Assembly: GCF_900105145.1 (NCBI RefSeq)
Contig: NZ_LT629752.1
Coordinates: 682,001-746,000, forward strand
DNA length: 64,000 bases
Direction of reading: 5' to 3'
From: Polaribacter sp. KT25b
GTDB taxonomy: Bacteria; Bacteroidota; Bacteroidia; Flavobacteriales; Flavobacteriaceae
The notes under the pieces are model-generated. The model was not told the DNA's origin and searched no databases. It saw nothing but the letters and a program-made list of their open reading frames with translations. The first letter of the stretch is position 1; each line of letters starts with the position of its first letter. A program made the position numbers and the translations under genes. Shown here piece after piece: positions 26,166 to 34,645 of the stretch.

Positions 26166-26191
26166 AAAAAGGTGTTTTTAAGCACTTTTTT
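26166..26191 (+). terminator. Weak terminator after cyclase gene
   Basis: A 9-bp stem (aaaaaggtg with cacttttttt, one wobble pair) and a T-run follow the stop by 10 bp. Confidence 0.4.
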
Positions 26192-26227
26192 TAATTTTAA
26201 ATTAATAAAAACAGTTGTTTTAAAATA

Positions 26228-27208
26228 CTAAAACCACTTTTTTCGTTTAAAATACCAAACAGATATTATTGTAATAATAACCATAACTACCAGCAAAATA
26301 TAATATCCATTTTTTGCTTTTAACTCAGGAATATTCTCGAAATTCATACCGTAAATTCCAGCTAAAAAAGTTAACGGAATAAATATTACAGACAAAATAG
26401 TTAAGGTTTTCATTACTTCATTTAAACGATGACCTTGTATACTAAAAATTAAATTAATCTTACTTTCTAACTCTTGTAGTTCAAAATCGATATCAGAAAT
26501 TAGGTTAATGGTTTGTTCTTTAACCTCACTAAAATATTTATTATTTAAACCTTTAACTTCTACTTTTTCTAGTTTTACTATGGTGTTTTTTAAACTTATA
26601 GCAGCCTTTTTAAAAGTAAACAATTCTTGTTTTCTTTTTTCTACTAACGATGTAAATTCTGGAGTAGGTTTTATATATGTAGAATTTAGTTCGTAAGATC
26701 TAAGTTCTGCGTGTTTTTGATAGGTTTCTTGGTAATTATCAATAATCGATTCTATTATTAAATACAATAAATAATCGTTTTTTTTCTTTCTAACAATTCC
26801 TTTTTGCTCTTCTAAACGTTTACGAATCCAACTAAAATAATCTCCTGGTTTTTCTTGAATACTCCATAAAAAATTAGGAGCAACAATAAAAATCATTTTT
26901 TCTTGATCTAAATGTTTTCCTTCTGTTTTTAAAACGTTTATGGTAACAAATAGAAGATTCTCTAATAAAATTACTTTGGTGTCATGTTCGTTTTCCATTA
27001 ATAATTTAATCAAAAAATCATCTAAATTATTTTCTAAAATAACGGTTTTAAACTCATTATGAAAATCAAAACCATACGTGTTTATCCATTTTGTTTCACT
27101 TACATTATCTGATAATTTTATATCAGAAAGAGATGAAAAATTAGATTTCTTATAATTTTTATCAGAATATTGTATGATTGTTGTTTTGTCTAAAAACGTA
27201 TTTTCCAT
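26228..27208 (-). CDS. CorA-type magnesium transporter
   Basis: This 326-residue protein has the CorA design: a large cytoplasmic N-terminal alpha/beta and helical domain, a long helix and two membrane segments at the C-terminus. The signature GMN is present in AGIYGMNFENIPEL between the segments, and the tail YFKRKKWF is basic. It probably conducts Mg2+, though other divalent cations are possible. It is transcribed divergently from the MmcQ-family gene across 63 bp. Confidence 0.9.
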   Translation of the reverse strand: MENTFLDKTTIIQYSDKNYKKSNFSSLSDIKLSDNVSETKWINTYGFDFHNEFKTVILENNLDDFLIKLLMENEHDTKVILLENLLFVTINVLKTEGKHLDQEKMIFIVAPNFLWSIQEKPGDYFSWIRKRLEEQKGIVRKKKNDYLLYLIIESIIDNYQETYQKHAELRSYELNSTYIKPTPEFTSLVEKRKQELFTFKKAAISLKNTIVKLEKVEVKGLNNKYFSEVKEQTINLISDIDFELQELESKINLIFSIQGHRLNEVMKTLTILSVIFIPLTFLAGIYGMNFENIPELKAKNGYYILLVVMVIITIISVWYFKRKKWF

Positions 27209-27271
27209 CTAAAAAAGAATTGTAAATTTGATTGATAAAGATACTTTTTAAATTTTAATAAAAAGAAAGTA

Positions 27272-27643
27272 ATGAATATTGAAGAACTAAGAGATTTTTG
27301 TATTGCTAAAAAAGGAGTAACAGAACATTTTCCTTTTGATAATGTAACATTGGTTTTTAAAGTGATGGATAAAATGTTTGCGCTTATCGGTTTAGAAAGA
27401 TGGGAAAAAGGCGAACAAAAAATAAACCTAAAATGTAATCCTGAAAAAGCAGAGGAATTACGTGATAAATTTGAAGGCATAATTCCTGGTTTTCACATGA
27501 GTAAAAAACATTGGAATACTGTAATTATAAACTCTTCGGATGTTTCTGATGATTTAGTTAAAGAACTTATCAATCATTCTTATAGTTTGGTGGTGAGTGG
27601 ATTAACGAAAAAATTAAAAGAAGAGCTTCATAATTTACAATAA
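27272..27643 (+). CDS. MmcQ/YjbR family protein
   Basis: This 123-residue protein matches the MmcQ/YjbR (CyaY-like fold) family, with CIAKKGVTEHFPFDNVTLVF, FALIGLERWEKGEQKINLKC and the C-terminal HMSKKHWNTVII. The family is predicted to bind DNA, but the physiological role is unknown. The following 280 bp hold a decayed gene fragment on the other strand. Confidence 0.85.
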   Translation: MNIEELRDFCIAKKGVTEHFPFDNVTLVFKVMDKMFALIGLERWEKGEQKINLKCNPEKAEELRDKFEGIIPGFHMSKKHWNTVIINSSDVSDDLVKELINHSYSLVVSGLTKKLKEELHNLQ

Positions 27644-27869
27644 GAGTTGGTGTGTAGCCATTTTCGCTGTTTTTCCAAAGTTATAAAACGTTTTTATAAA
27701 CAGGGTTTACAGGTATATTGTGTTCAATTCCTATATGTCCGTCAAAAATTATGCTCATATTTGCATAGAAACTAGAACCACCTTCAGGAACTACATTTAC
27801 ACCTAATTCTCTTGCAGCTTACAAAATTTGTTGTCGCTGTTCTTTTTTTGGTTGATTAAAATTTATAGG
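27642..27869 (-). pseudogene. Fragment of a TolB-like/amidohydrolase protein gene
   Basis: One minus-strand frame reads NFNQPKKEQRQQIL, stop, AARELGVNVVPEGGSSFYAN, then MSIIFDGHIGIEHNIPVNP, VYKNVL, stop, LWKNSENGYTPTL. This resembles the amidohydrolase domain of very large periplasmic proteins that also carry TolB/tricorn-like propellers. Both stops (TAA) lie in otherwise well-preserved sequence, and the frame is not shifted. Only about 75 codons remain out of a gene that normally exceeds 3 kb, so this is a recent but heavily truncated remnant. The family match is from memory. Confidence 0.65.
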
Positions 27870-27928
27870 ACATAAATATAAAACTTATAGTTTACGTTTT
27901 TTTGATACAGAAATTATGTAAATTTATT

Positions 27929-28638
27929 TTATTGAAAAGCTTCAAGTTTAAATAAATAGTTGGGATTTGGACAGATTAATTTCCAAAAGGGAATTTCACT
28001 TTCTAAAGCGACGCCAGGGAAATCATCTTTAAAGTCTAATAAGGATAACATTATTTGAAAATGTAAATGCGGAACCCAATCTCCATTTTCTTCAATGTTT
28101 CCTAAAACTCCAATTTGTTCACCTTTCTTTATTTTATCATGAACTGAAAATTTTAAAATACTTTTCTTAGAAAGATGTCCGTATAAAGTGTAAAACTCAG
28201 TTTCGTAAAAAGTATGTTTTAGAATGATAAAACCACCATAGCCTTTGTGTGAATCCTGATAAATAGCACAAACTACTTCACTATTAAAAATGGCATGAAT
28301 AGCAGTATTTTCTGGCAACCAAAAATCAACTCCTAAATGTATATTCCTTTTTTCTGATGAATTTTTTGCGTTATACATATCAGAAGTATATAAAGCTCGT
28401 TTTTCTATATATCCGCCAGCAATTATTTTAGTAGGATTTTCGAGTTGAATTTTAGCTAATTTTTTATCAAAAAAAGAAGATTATTAAATTCTGCTTCCGT
28501 TTTTACAAGGGTATTTTTTGTACTTAAATCGATATGAAAAATATTTTTTTTACGAATTGTTGGAAATAAATCGGTTAAAGAAAATTGCTTGTTCTTACAC
28601 CAATTTTCGAAATTTGAATACATTTTGTTTTCATCCAT
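27929..28638 (-). pseudogene. M23-family peptidase-like protein, interrupted by one frameshift
   Basis: Translation from the ATG at 28638 gives MDENKMYSNFENWCKNKQFS and runs to about 28469. The remaining protein continues in another frame as FDKKLAKIQLENPTKIIAGG, and so on to the stop at 27929. The join is a run of seven A residues (plus strand 28469-28475); eight would restore about 236 codons. The peptidase part has NIHLGVDFWLPENTAIHAIF (His and Asp zinc ligands), YTLYGHLSKKS and HLHFQIML, the complete LytM/M23 active site. There is no signal peptide. The restored protein would be a cytoplasmic-looking M23 homologue. Confidence 0.75.
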
Positions 28639-28715
28639 AATCAAAAATAGAATTTTCTATTTACATTTTAGAATTCCTTTTTTATTATTTGTAGTTTTGT
28701 GTAAAACATTATAAA

Positions 28716-30338
28716 ATGATTGTACAAGGAAATATCGTAGATATACAAGATAAGCGAATTTATAAAGGAGAAGTAGAAGTTGAAAACGGAAAAATAAAAG
28801 AAATTCGAGAGGCTAATCACAATCAAGAAAACTATATTTTACCTGGTTTTGTAGATGCGCATATTCATATAGAAAGTTCTATGTTAGTTCCGTCTGAATT
28901 TGCAAAAATCGCTGTACTTCATGGCACAGTTGCAACTGTTTCTGATCCGCATGAAATTGCAAATGTTTTAGGTGTAAAAGGTGTTGATTTTATGATTGAA
29001 AACGGAAAAAAAGTTCCGTTAAAATTTAATTTTGGTGCGCCAAGTTGTGTGCCGGCAACTTCTTTTGAAAGTGCGGGAGCAATTATAAATTCTGATGATA
29101 TACAATTGATGATGGAAAATCCTGATATTTTATATTTAGCAGAAATGATGAATTATCCAGGTGTTTTGTTTGATGATGATGAAGTTTTAAAAAAGATTCA
29201 ACATGCAAAAAATAACAACAAACCTATTGATGGTCATGCGCCAGGTTTAAGAGGCGATGATGTTACTAAATATATTTCTGCAGGAATTTCTACAGATCAC
29301 GAATGTTTTTCTTTTGAGGAAGCAAAAGAGAAACTAGAAAAAGGTATGAAAGTGATTATTAGAGAAGGTTCTGCTGCAAAAAACTTTGAAGCTTTAATTG
29401 ATTTGTTGCCAGAAAACTACGAGAAAATGATGTTTTGTTCGGATGATAAACATCCAGATGATTTATTGTTAGGTCATATAAATCAGCTTTGTGAAAGAGC
29501 TGTTGCTAAGGGAGTTGATGTCTTTAAAGTATTACAAGCAGCTTGTATAAATCCTGTAAAACATTATGATTTAAAGGTTGGTTTGTTGCAAAAAGATGAT
29601 TTTGCAGATTTTATTGTGGTTGATAATTTAGAGAAGTTCAACGTTTTAGAAACGTATATTAATGGTGAAATCGTTGCTAAAAACGGAGAAAGTTTTGTGA
29701 AATCTGTAGATTTTGAAATCTTAAACAATTTTAATACTGATAAAAAGAACATTTCTGATTTTAGATTTGATTCGTCTTCAGAAAAGATTAGAGTGATTGA
29801 AGCGCTAGATGGTGAGTTAGTGACCAATCAAATTGAAGAAAATTCTTTAATTATTGATGGAAATTTAGTTTCTAATACAGCAACTGATGTTTTAAAAATG
29901 ACCGTTGTAAATCGTTATAAAAATGACGAACCAGCAATTGCATTTATTAAAAACTTTGGTTTAAAAGAAGGCGCAATTGCAAGTTCTGTAGGGCATGATT
30001 CTCATAACATAATTGCTGTTGGTGTGTCTGATGAAATGATTTGTAAAGCTGTAAATTTAATTATAGAAAATAGAGGAGGAGTTTGTGCTGTAAATGAATC
30101 TGAAGAAAAAATAGTTTCTTTACCAGTTGCAGGAATTATGAGTGATTTACCTGCAAAAGAAATAGGAAAATCTTATGCAGAATTAGACAAAATGTCTAAA
30201 AATATGGGAAGCAAATTACGAGCTCCTTATATGAGTTTGTCATTTATGGCTTTATTGGTAATTCCGTCTTTAAAGTTGTCTGATAAAGGGTTGTTTGATG
30301 GAAATAGTTTTCAATTTACATCTTTAGAAGTAGATTAG
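28716..30338 (+). CDS. ade: Adenine deaminase
   Basis: This amidohydrolase converts adenine to hypoxanthine and ammonia in purine salvage. The protein has 540 residues, normal for the Ade family. The metal site [48 protein letters not shown] and [16 protein letters not shown] are intact, as is the C-terminal domain with [16 protein letters not shown]. Its product hypoxanthine is the substrate of the HPRT domain encoded at 38871-39989. Confidence 0.95.
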   Translation: MIVQGNIVDIQDKRIYKGEVEVENGKIKEIREANHNQENYILPGFVDAHIHIESSMLVPSEFAKIAVLHGTVATVSDPHEIANVLGVKGVDFMIENGKKVPLKFNFGAPSCVPATSFESAGAIINSDDIQLMMENPDILYLAEMMNYPGVLFDDDEVLKKIQHAKNNNKPIDGHAPGLRGDDVTKYISAGISTDHECFSFEEAKEKLEKGMKVIIREGSAAKNFEALIDLLPENYEKMMFCSDDKHPDDLLLGHINQLCERAVAKGVDVFKVLQAACINPVKHYDLKVGLLQKDDFADFIVVDNLEKFNVLETYINGEIVAKNGESFVKSVDFEILNNFNTDKKNISDFRFDSSSEKIRVIEALDGELVTNQIEENSLIIDGNLVSNTATDVLKMTVVNRYKNDEPAIAFIKNFGLKEGAIASSVGHDSHNIIAVGVSDEMICKAVNLIIENRGGVCAVNESEEKIVSLPVAGIMSDLPAKEIGKSYAELDKMSKNMGSKLRAPYMSLSFMALLVIPSLKLSDKGLFDGNSFQFTSLEVD

Positions 30339-30526
30339 CTTTAGAGAAAGCAATAAGCAAATAAATAAACTTAGCCCTGATTGAACGGTCTGTTTGAGCT
30401 CTTTTTTGTTTTTTCAAAAAAAGCGAGTAGTGAAAGCAGGAAATAGCTTCTAGTTAAAATTTTATCAAATTCTTATTTTATAGTATACTTCTTTAGTTAT
30501 TAATTAGCATTTTTCATTTAAAAATG

Positions 30527-30534
30527 TACATTTG
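30527..30534 (+). promoter_or_regulatory. -7 promoter element for PhnA-domain gene
   Basis: TACATTTG lies 19 bp before the start codon and matches TAnnTTTG. Confidence 0.5.
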
Positions 30535-30552
30535 CAGCGTTAAAAATATATT

Positions 30553-31149
30553 ATGAGTTTAGAGCAAGATTTAGGAAATAGAAGTGGAAATAAATGCGAA
30601 TTATGTGCATCAACAACTAATTTGTCTGTTTATGATGTAAAACCAAGTATTACTGGTGGCGGTGGCGTTGATGGTAGTTTATTGGCTTGTGAAACTTGCG
30701 TTACTCAAATTGATAATCCAGATGAAGTTGATGCTAATCACTGGCGTTGTTTAAACGATTCTATGTGGAGCGAATTTAGAGCTGTAAAAGTGGTTGCTTG
30801 GAGAATGTTACATCGTTTAAAAAAAGAAGGTTGGCCTGTAGATTTATTAGGTATGATGTACATGGAAGACGAAGAATTACGTTTTGCAAAAGAAACTGGA
30901 GATCATTTATCTGAAAGCGAAAAAATTATTCATAGAGATGTAAATGGTGTTGTTTTAGAAGCTGGAGATTCTGTAGTTTTAATAAAAGATTTAAAAGTAA
31001 AAGGTTCTAGCATGGTTGCAAAACAAGGAACTGCTGTTCGTAGAATTTCTTTAGATCATGAAAATGCAAAATATATTGAAGGTAAAGTTGGCCCAACTCA
31101 GATTGTAATTATTACAGATTACGTTAAAAAAATGACTGAAAAAGAGTAA
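30553..31149 (+). CDS. PhnA domain protein
   Basis: This 198-residue protein has an N-terminal zinc ribbon (CELCASTTNLSVYDVKP, then LACETCVTQI with two Cys pairs) and a C-terminal PhnA SH3-like domain (DVNGVVLEAGDSVVLIKDLK, VKGSSMVAKQGTAVRRISLD, YIEGKVGPTQIVI). Despite the name, PhnA-domain proteins are not shown to act in phosphonate use. There are no phn genes nearby. It ends 2 bp from the convergent DUF456 gene with no terminator between. Confidence 0.85.
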   Translation: MSLEQDLGNRSGNKCELCASTTNLSVYDVKPSITGGGGVDGSLLACETCVTQIDNPDEVDANHWRCLNDSMWSEFRAVKVVAWRMLHRLKKEGWPVDLLGMMYMEDEELRFAKETGDHLSESEKIIHRDVNGVVLEAGDSVVLIKDLKVKGSSMVAKQGTAVRRISLDHENAKYIEGKVGPTQIVIITDYVKKMTEKE

Positions 31150-31151
31150 CT

Positions 31152-31652
31152 TTAAAAGAAGTCATTTCTAAATTCCCAGAATTTAATTAAGAATAATACA
31201 AGGTAAATTGCAGCTATCGAAAACTTAATAGTTGCAGATGCCAAGAAACCAAAAAAGGCACCAAATGAAGCTTTCAAAGCTCTGTTGGTGTCTTTTTTGT
31301 CGTAGAGCAATTCGCCAATAAATGCGCCGAAAAATGCACCTAGCAACATGCCAAAAGGTATAGGAGAAAGCAAACCAATAATTAAACCAATTGTGGTACC
31401 GTAAACGCCATATTTTGTGCCTCCAAAACGCTTTGTGCCAAATGCAGGAATAAAGTAATCTAACACAAAAATTAGTAAAGCAATTGCCAAAGTGATTCCT
31501 AAAAAGGTGTAATCTACAGGAATTATTTTAGTAAAATACAACAATAATAAACCTACCCAACTTGTTAAAGGTCCTGGTAATATTGGTAAAAAAGAACCAA
31601 TAATTCCTAGAATAACAAAGACAAAACCCAAAATTAGCAAGAAAATATCCAT
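31152..31652 (-). CDS. DUF456 membrane protein
   Basis: This 166-residue protein has about five hydrophobic segments and the DUF456 pattern: FVILGIIGSFLPILPGPLTS, AFGTKRFGGTKYGVYGTTIG and a glycine-rich GMLLGAFFGAFIGELLYDKK. The Gly-zipper-like segments suggest tight helix packing. The function is unknown. Its upstream side faces the BlaI-type promoter region at 31704-31768. Confidence 0.85.
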   Translation of the reverse strand: MDIFLLILGFVFVILGIIGSFLPILPGPLTSWVGLLLLYFTKIIPVDYTFLGITLAIALLIFVLDYFIPAFGTKRFGGTKYGVYGTTIGLIIGLLSPIPFGMLLGAFFGAFIGELLYDKKDTNRALKASFGAFFGFLASATIKFSIAAIYLVLFLIKFWEFRNDFF

Positions 31653-31703
31653 AGAATAATTTAACTGTTAGACGAACTAAAATAGAATTTGTTACATTTT
31701 TTT

Positions 31704-31719
31704 AACTAAGAAATTAGTT
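31704..31719. promoter_or_regulatory. BlaI-type operator 1
   Basis: AACTAA, four bases, TTAGTT: a perfect 16-bp dyad upstream of the promoter core. The ACTA/TAGT half-sites resemble those bound by BlaI/MecI repressors, and a blaI gene lies 1 kb downstream. Confidence 0.7.
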
Positions 31720-31721
31720 TA

Positions 31722-31737
31722 AACTAAAAAAATAGTT
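31722..31737. promoter_or_regulatory. BlaI-type operator 2, overlapping the -7 element
   Basis: AACTAA, four bases, ATAGTT: the same 16-bp dyad with one mismatch. Its last base is the first base of the TATATTTG box at 31737-31744, so binding would block initiation. Confidence 0.65.
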
Positions 31738-31744
31738 ATATTTG
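31737..31744 (+). promoter_or_regulatory. -7 promoter element of the BlaI/M56 operon
   Basis: TATATTTG fits TAnnTTTG and is flanked by operators on both sides, 31 bp before the first start codon. Confidence 0.6.
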
Positions 31745-31752
31745 TCATGTTG

Positions 31753-31768
31753 AACTAAATAATTAGTT
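31753..31768. promoter_or_regulatory. BlaI-type operator 3, downstream of the promoter
   Basis: AACTAA, ATAA, TTAGTT: a third perfect dyad, ending 6 bp before the start codon at 31775. Confidence 0.7.
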
Positions 31769-31774
31769 GAAGTT

Positions 31775-32728
31775 ATGAGCAAACGATTATCAAAAGTAGA
31801 AGAGCAAAAAAGGCATAATATTGTCTTTAGACTACTAAATTTAGTGACCTTTTTTATACTGTTTTCTTTGAATGCTCAACAAAATGCTGATACTAAAATA
31901 GAAACAAAAATTGTAAATCCAAGGTTTGATAATTTTAAAGGATCAAGAATTGTAATTGATCAAAGTCATCATAATTTCCATCAAATGAGTGGTCGTTTTA
32001 AACCGTTTTCTGATTTAATGATTTCTGATGGATATCAACTTGATAGTATTATCAATTTACAAGAATTAAAGACAAATGATATTTTAGTAATTTCAAATCC
32101 TATTAATGAGAAAAATATTGGTAATTGGCGCCAACCTATATACAATGCCTTTTCTTCGGATGAAATTATTTACCTAAAAAAATGGGTTAAAAAAGGAGGG
32201 AAGTTATTATTAATTGCAGATCATATGCCTTTTTCTGGAGCTGCAAATGAGTTAGCAAATGCTTTTGGATTCGATTTTTGTGATGGTTTTGCTTACATAA
32301 ATAAAGAAAATAGAAACGCTCCAGATGTTTTTTCTATGAACAATAAACGTCTTTTAAACTCTGTTATTTCTGATGGAACTTTGGGTTCACAATTTGATAA
32401 TGTGACCACTTTTACTGGTTCATCTTTTACAATTCCCAAAAGAGCTATTGGAATTTTAAAGTTCTTGAAAGGTGATTATTGCTTAACTCCACAAATTGCT
32501 TGGCAATTTAATGATGATACACCAAGTATAGATTTAGTGAACAGTTATCAAGGTGCAATTTTAAATTTTGGCAAAGGTAAAATAGCTGTTTTTGGAGAAG
32601 CTGCTATGTTTACAGCGCAAACAATTACAAATAATTCAGGTACTTTTAAATTCGGGTTTCACTCAGAACAAGCTCCAAACAATATAGAATTTATTAGAAA
32701 TGTATTGTTCTGGTTGCATAAAGATTAA
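31775..32728 (+). CDS. Secreted DUF4350-like protein of the BlaI operon
   Basis: This 317-residue protein starts with a long basic N-region and a hydrophobic stretch (LLNLVTFFILFSLNAQ), likely a signal peptide cleaved near residue 37. The mature part looks like a class I glutamine-amidotransferase-like Rossmann fold, as in DUF4350 proteins: RIVIDQSHHNFHQMSGRFKP, NDILVISNPINEKN, LKKWVKKGGKLLLIADHMPF and GKGKIAVFGEAAMF. No catalytic Cys is evident at the expected elbow, so it may bind rather than hydrolyse. It is the first gene behind the triple-operator promoter, 14 bp before blaI, so it is likely a main target of that circuit. Confidence 0.65.
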   Translation: MSKRLSKVEEQKRHNIVFRLLNLVTFFILFSLNAQQNADTKIETKIVNPRFDNFKGSRIVIDQSHHNFHQMSGRFKPFSDLMISDGYQLDSIINLQELKTNDILVISNPINEKNIGNWRQPIYNAFSSDEIIYLKKWVKKGGKLLLIADHMPFSGAANELANAFGFDFCDGFAYINKENRNAPDVFSMNNKRLLNSVISDGTLGSQFDNVTTFTGSSFTIPKRAIGILKFLKGDYCLTPQIAWQFNDDTPSIDLVNSYQGAILNFGKGKIAVFGEAAMFTAQTITNNSGTFKFGFHSEQAPNNIEFIRNVLFWLHKD

Positions 32729-32742
32729 AAAAACATAACAAA

Positions 32743-33105
32743 ATGAAAACACAATTAACAAAAGCAGAAGAGCAAATTATGCAAGTTTTATGGGATTTGC
32801 AAGAAACATCTGTTAAAGATGTAATTGATAAATTACCAGAACCAAAACCGGCATATAATACAGTTTCTACTATTATTAGAATTTTAGAAACCAAAGAGTT
32901 TGTTGGACACAAACAAGTAGGAAGAGGGTATTTATATTACCCAATTATTGATAAAGAAACGTATAGCAACCAAAGTTTACATAAATTAATGAATGGTTAT
33001 TTTGATGGTTCTTTTAAAAGTTTGGTTTCCTTTTTTGTGAAAGAAAATAAAATGGATGTAGCAGAACTTGAGTCTATTTTAAAAGAAGTGAATAAGGTGA
33101 AATAG
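32743..33105 (+). CDS. blaI: BlaI/MecI family transcriptional repressor
   Basis: This 120-residue protein is a winged-helix repressor of the BlaI/MecI/CopY family: LTKAEEQIMQVLWDLQETSV, KPAYNTVSTIIRILETKEFV and VGRGYLYYPIIDKETY. Homologues bind as dimers to ACTA-N-TAGT dyads and are cleaved after signalling by a BlaR1-type peptidase, which is the next gene. The three dyads at 31704-31768 are its probable sites, giving autoregulation. No beta-lactamase gene lies nearby, so antibiotic resistance should not be assumed. Confidence 0.92.
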   Translation: MKTQLTKAEEQIMQVLWDLQETSVKDVIDKLPEPKPAYNTVSTIIRILETKEFVGHKQVGRGYLYYPIIDKETYSNQSLHKLMNGYFDGSFKSLVSFFVKENKMDVAELESILKEVNKVK

Positions 33106-33156
33106 TTTTCGGTTGCAGTTTCTGTTTTCAACAATATTGATTAAAAATAAAATTCT

Positions 33157-34641
33157 ATGATAAATTATATTCTACAAGTCGTTTTATTTCAAGTATTATT
33201 CTTAGCTATTTATGATTTCTTTTTAAGCAAAGAAACTTTTTTTATCAAGAATAGATGGTATTTATTAAGCACGCCAATTTTGTCTTTTTTAATTCCGTTT
33301 ATAAAAATACCAAGGTTTCAAAAAGCGGTTCCACAAGATTTCATTGTGAATTTGCCAGAGATTTTTTTATCGCCAGAAAAAGTAATTCAGAAAACAATAT
33401 TAGAAACTACTTTTTATGATTCTGTAAATTATATTCCTGTTTTATTTTGGATTGGAGTTGCATTTTTTTCAGTTTTATTTTTGATGAAATTAGTGAAGAT
33501 TATTAAACTAATTAAAAAATACGAAGTTGTAAAACAGCAAGGTTTTACGTTGATATTAATTACGAATCAAACTAATGCATTTTCTTTTTTTAATTATGTT
33601 TTTTTAGGAAAAAATGTAGAAGAAAACAAAAGAGAAAAAATCATACAGCATGAGTTAGTTCACAGTAAACAAAAGCATTCTTTAGATTTATTACTATTTG
33701 AATTTCTAAAAATTGTAATGTGGTTTAATCCTATGATTTATTTCTATCAGCAGCGAATTACCTTAGTGCACGAATATATTTCTGATGCAATTGTAGCAAA
33801 ATCAGAAACGAAAGAAAGCTATATAAACAATTTATTATCCAACTTCTTTCAGGTAGAAAATATCGCATTTATCAATCAATTTTATAAACAAAGTTTAATT
33901 AAAAAAAGAATTATTATGATGACAAAAACACAATCAAAAAAAATGAATCAGCTAAAATATTTGGTGTTGATTCCTGTATTAGCAAGTATGCTTTTTTATG
34001 TTGCATGTACAGAATCAGAAATCGATTCATCAGAAATTATTACCACTAGCGAATATCAAGGTAAAATAAAAATTCAAGATGAATATTATTTTATTAAGCA
34101 AAATGAATTAGGCAAAACTATTGGTGTAAATAGTAAAGGACAAGAAGTTGATATTTTAAGTTTGTTGCCAGAAAGCGTGGTAGATTTGTATTTTGAGGAT
34201 GGTAAATTGGTTACCGAATTTAGTTATACTTATGATAAAAAGAAAACCAAAGAATTAGAAGTTATTACAGATCCTAATGCAATAACAGAAACCGAAGAAG
34301 TTTCATTTCTAAAAATAGAAAAAGCACCCACTTTTCCTGGTTGTGATTCTGGAGATAAAGATTGCTTTTCTAAAAATATTCAAAAGCATTTTGCTAGAAA
34401 ATTTAATTCAGGTTTGCTAAAAACTTTAAATTTAAAGTCAGGCAGAAAAAGAGTTTTTATCAGTTTTAAAATTGATAAAGAAGGTAATATTGTAGACATA
34501 AAAGCTAGAGCTCCACATGATAAAATAGAAGAAGAAGTTATAAGAGTTATGAGTTTGTTGCCTAAAGTTGTTGCTGGAGAGCATGAAGGGAAAGCAGTTG
34601 CAGTAAAATATTCTATTCCCTTTACACTTTTAATAGAATAA
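33157..34641 (+). CDS. BlaR1-like M56 metallopeptidase with TonB-type C-terminal domain
   Basis: This 494-residue sensor-peptidase has several N-terminal membrane segments, a cytoplasmic zinc-peptidase site (HELVHSKQKHSLDLLLFEF with HExxH, then HEYISDA) and a further membrane segment near residue 275 (YLVLIPVLASMLFYVAC). The C-terminal 120 residues are a periplasmic TonB-C-like domain (TFPGCDSGDKDCFSKNIQKH, FKIDKEGNIVDIKARAPHDK) and not the penicillin-binding domain of classical BlaR1. The signal sensed is therefore unlikely to be a beta-lactam. It follows blaI by 51 bp. Confidence 0.88.
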   Translation: MINYILQVVLFQVLFLAIYDFFLSKETFFIKNRWYLLSTPILSFLIPFIKIPRFQKAVPQDFIVNLPEIFLSPEKVIQKTILETTFYDSVNYIPVLFWIGVAFFSVLFLMKLVKIIKLIKKYEVVKQQGFTLILITNQTNAFSFFNYVFLGKNVEENKREKIIQHELVHSKQKHSLDLLLFEFLKIVMWFNPMIYFYQQRITLVHEYISDAIVAKSETKESYINNLLSNFFQVENIAFINQFYKQSLIKKRIIMMTKTQSKKMNQLKYLVLIPVLASMLFYVACTESEIDSSEIITTSEYQGKIKIQDEYYFIKQNELGKTIGVNSKGQEVDILSLLPESVVDLYFEDGKLVTEFSYTYDKKKTKELEVITDPNAITETEEVSFLKIEKAPTFPGCDSGDKDCFSKNIQKHFARKFNSGLLKTLNLKSGRKRVFISFKIDKEGNIVDIKARAPHDKIEEEVIRVMSLLPKVVAGEHEGKAVAVKYSIPFTLLIE

Positions 34642-34645
34642 AAAA

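Noticed and set aside
30553..31149. Phosphonate utilisation
   Set aside because: PhnA-domain proteins are not part of the C-P lyase pathway and no phn genes are in the window.
32743..34641. Beta-lactam resistance locus
   Set aside because: BlaI and an M56 peptidase are present, but there is no beta-lactamase or penicillin-binding sensor domain; the peptidase has a TonB-like tail.
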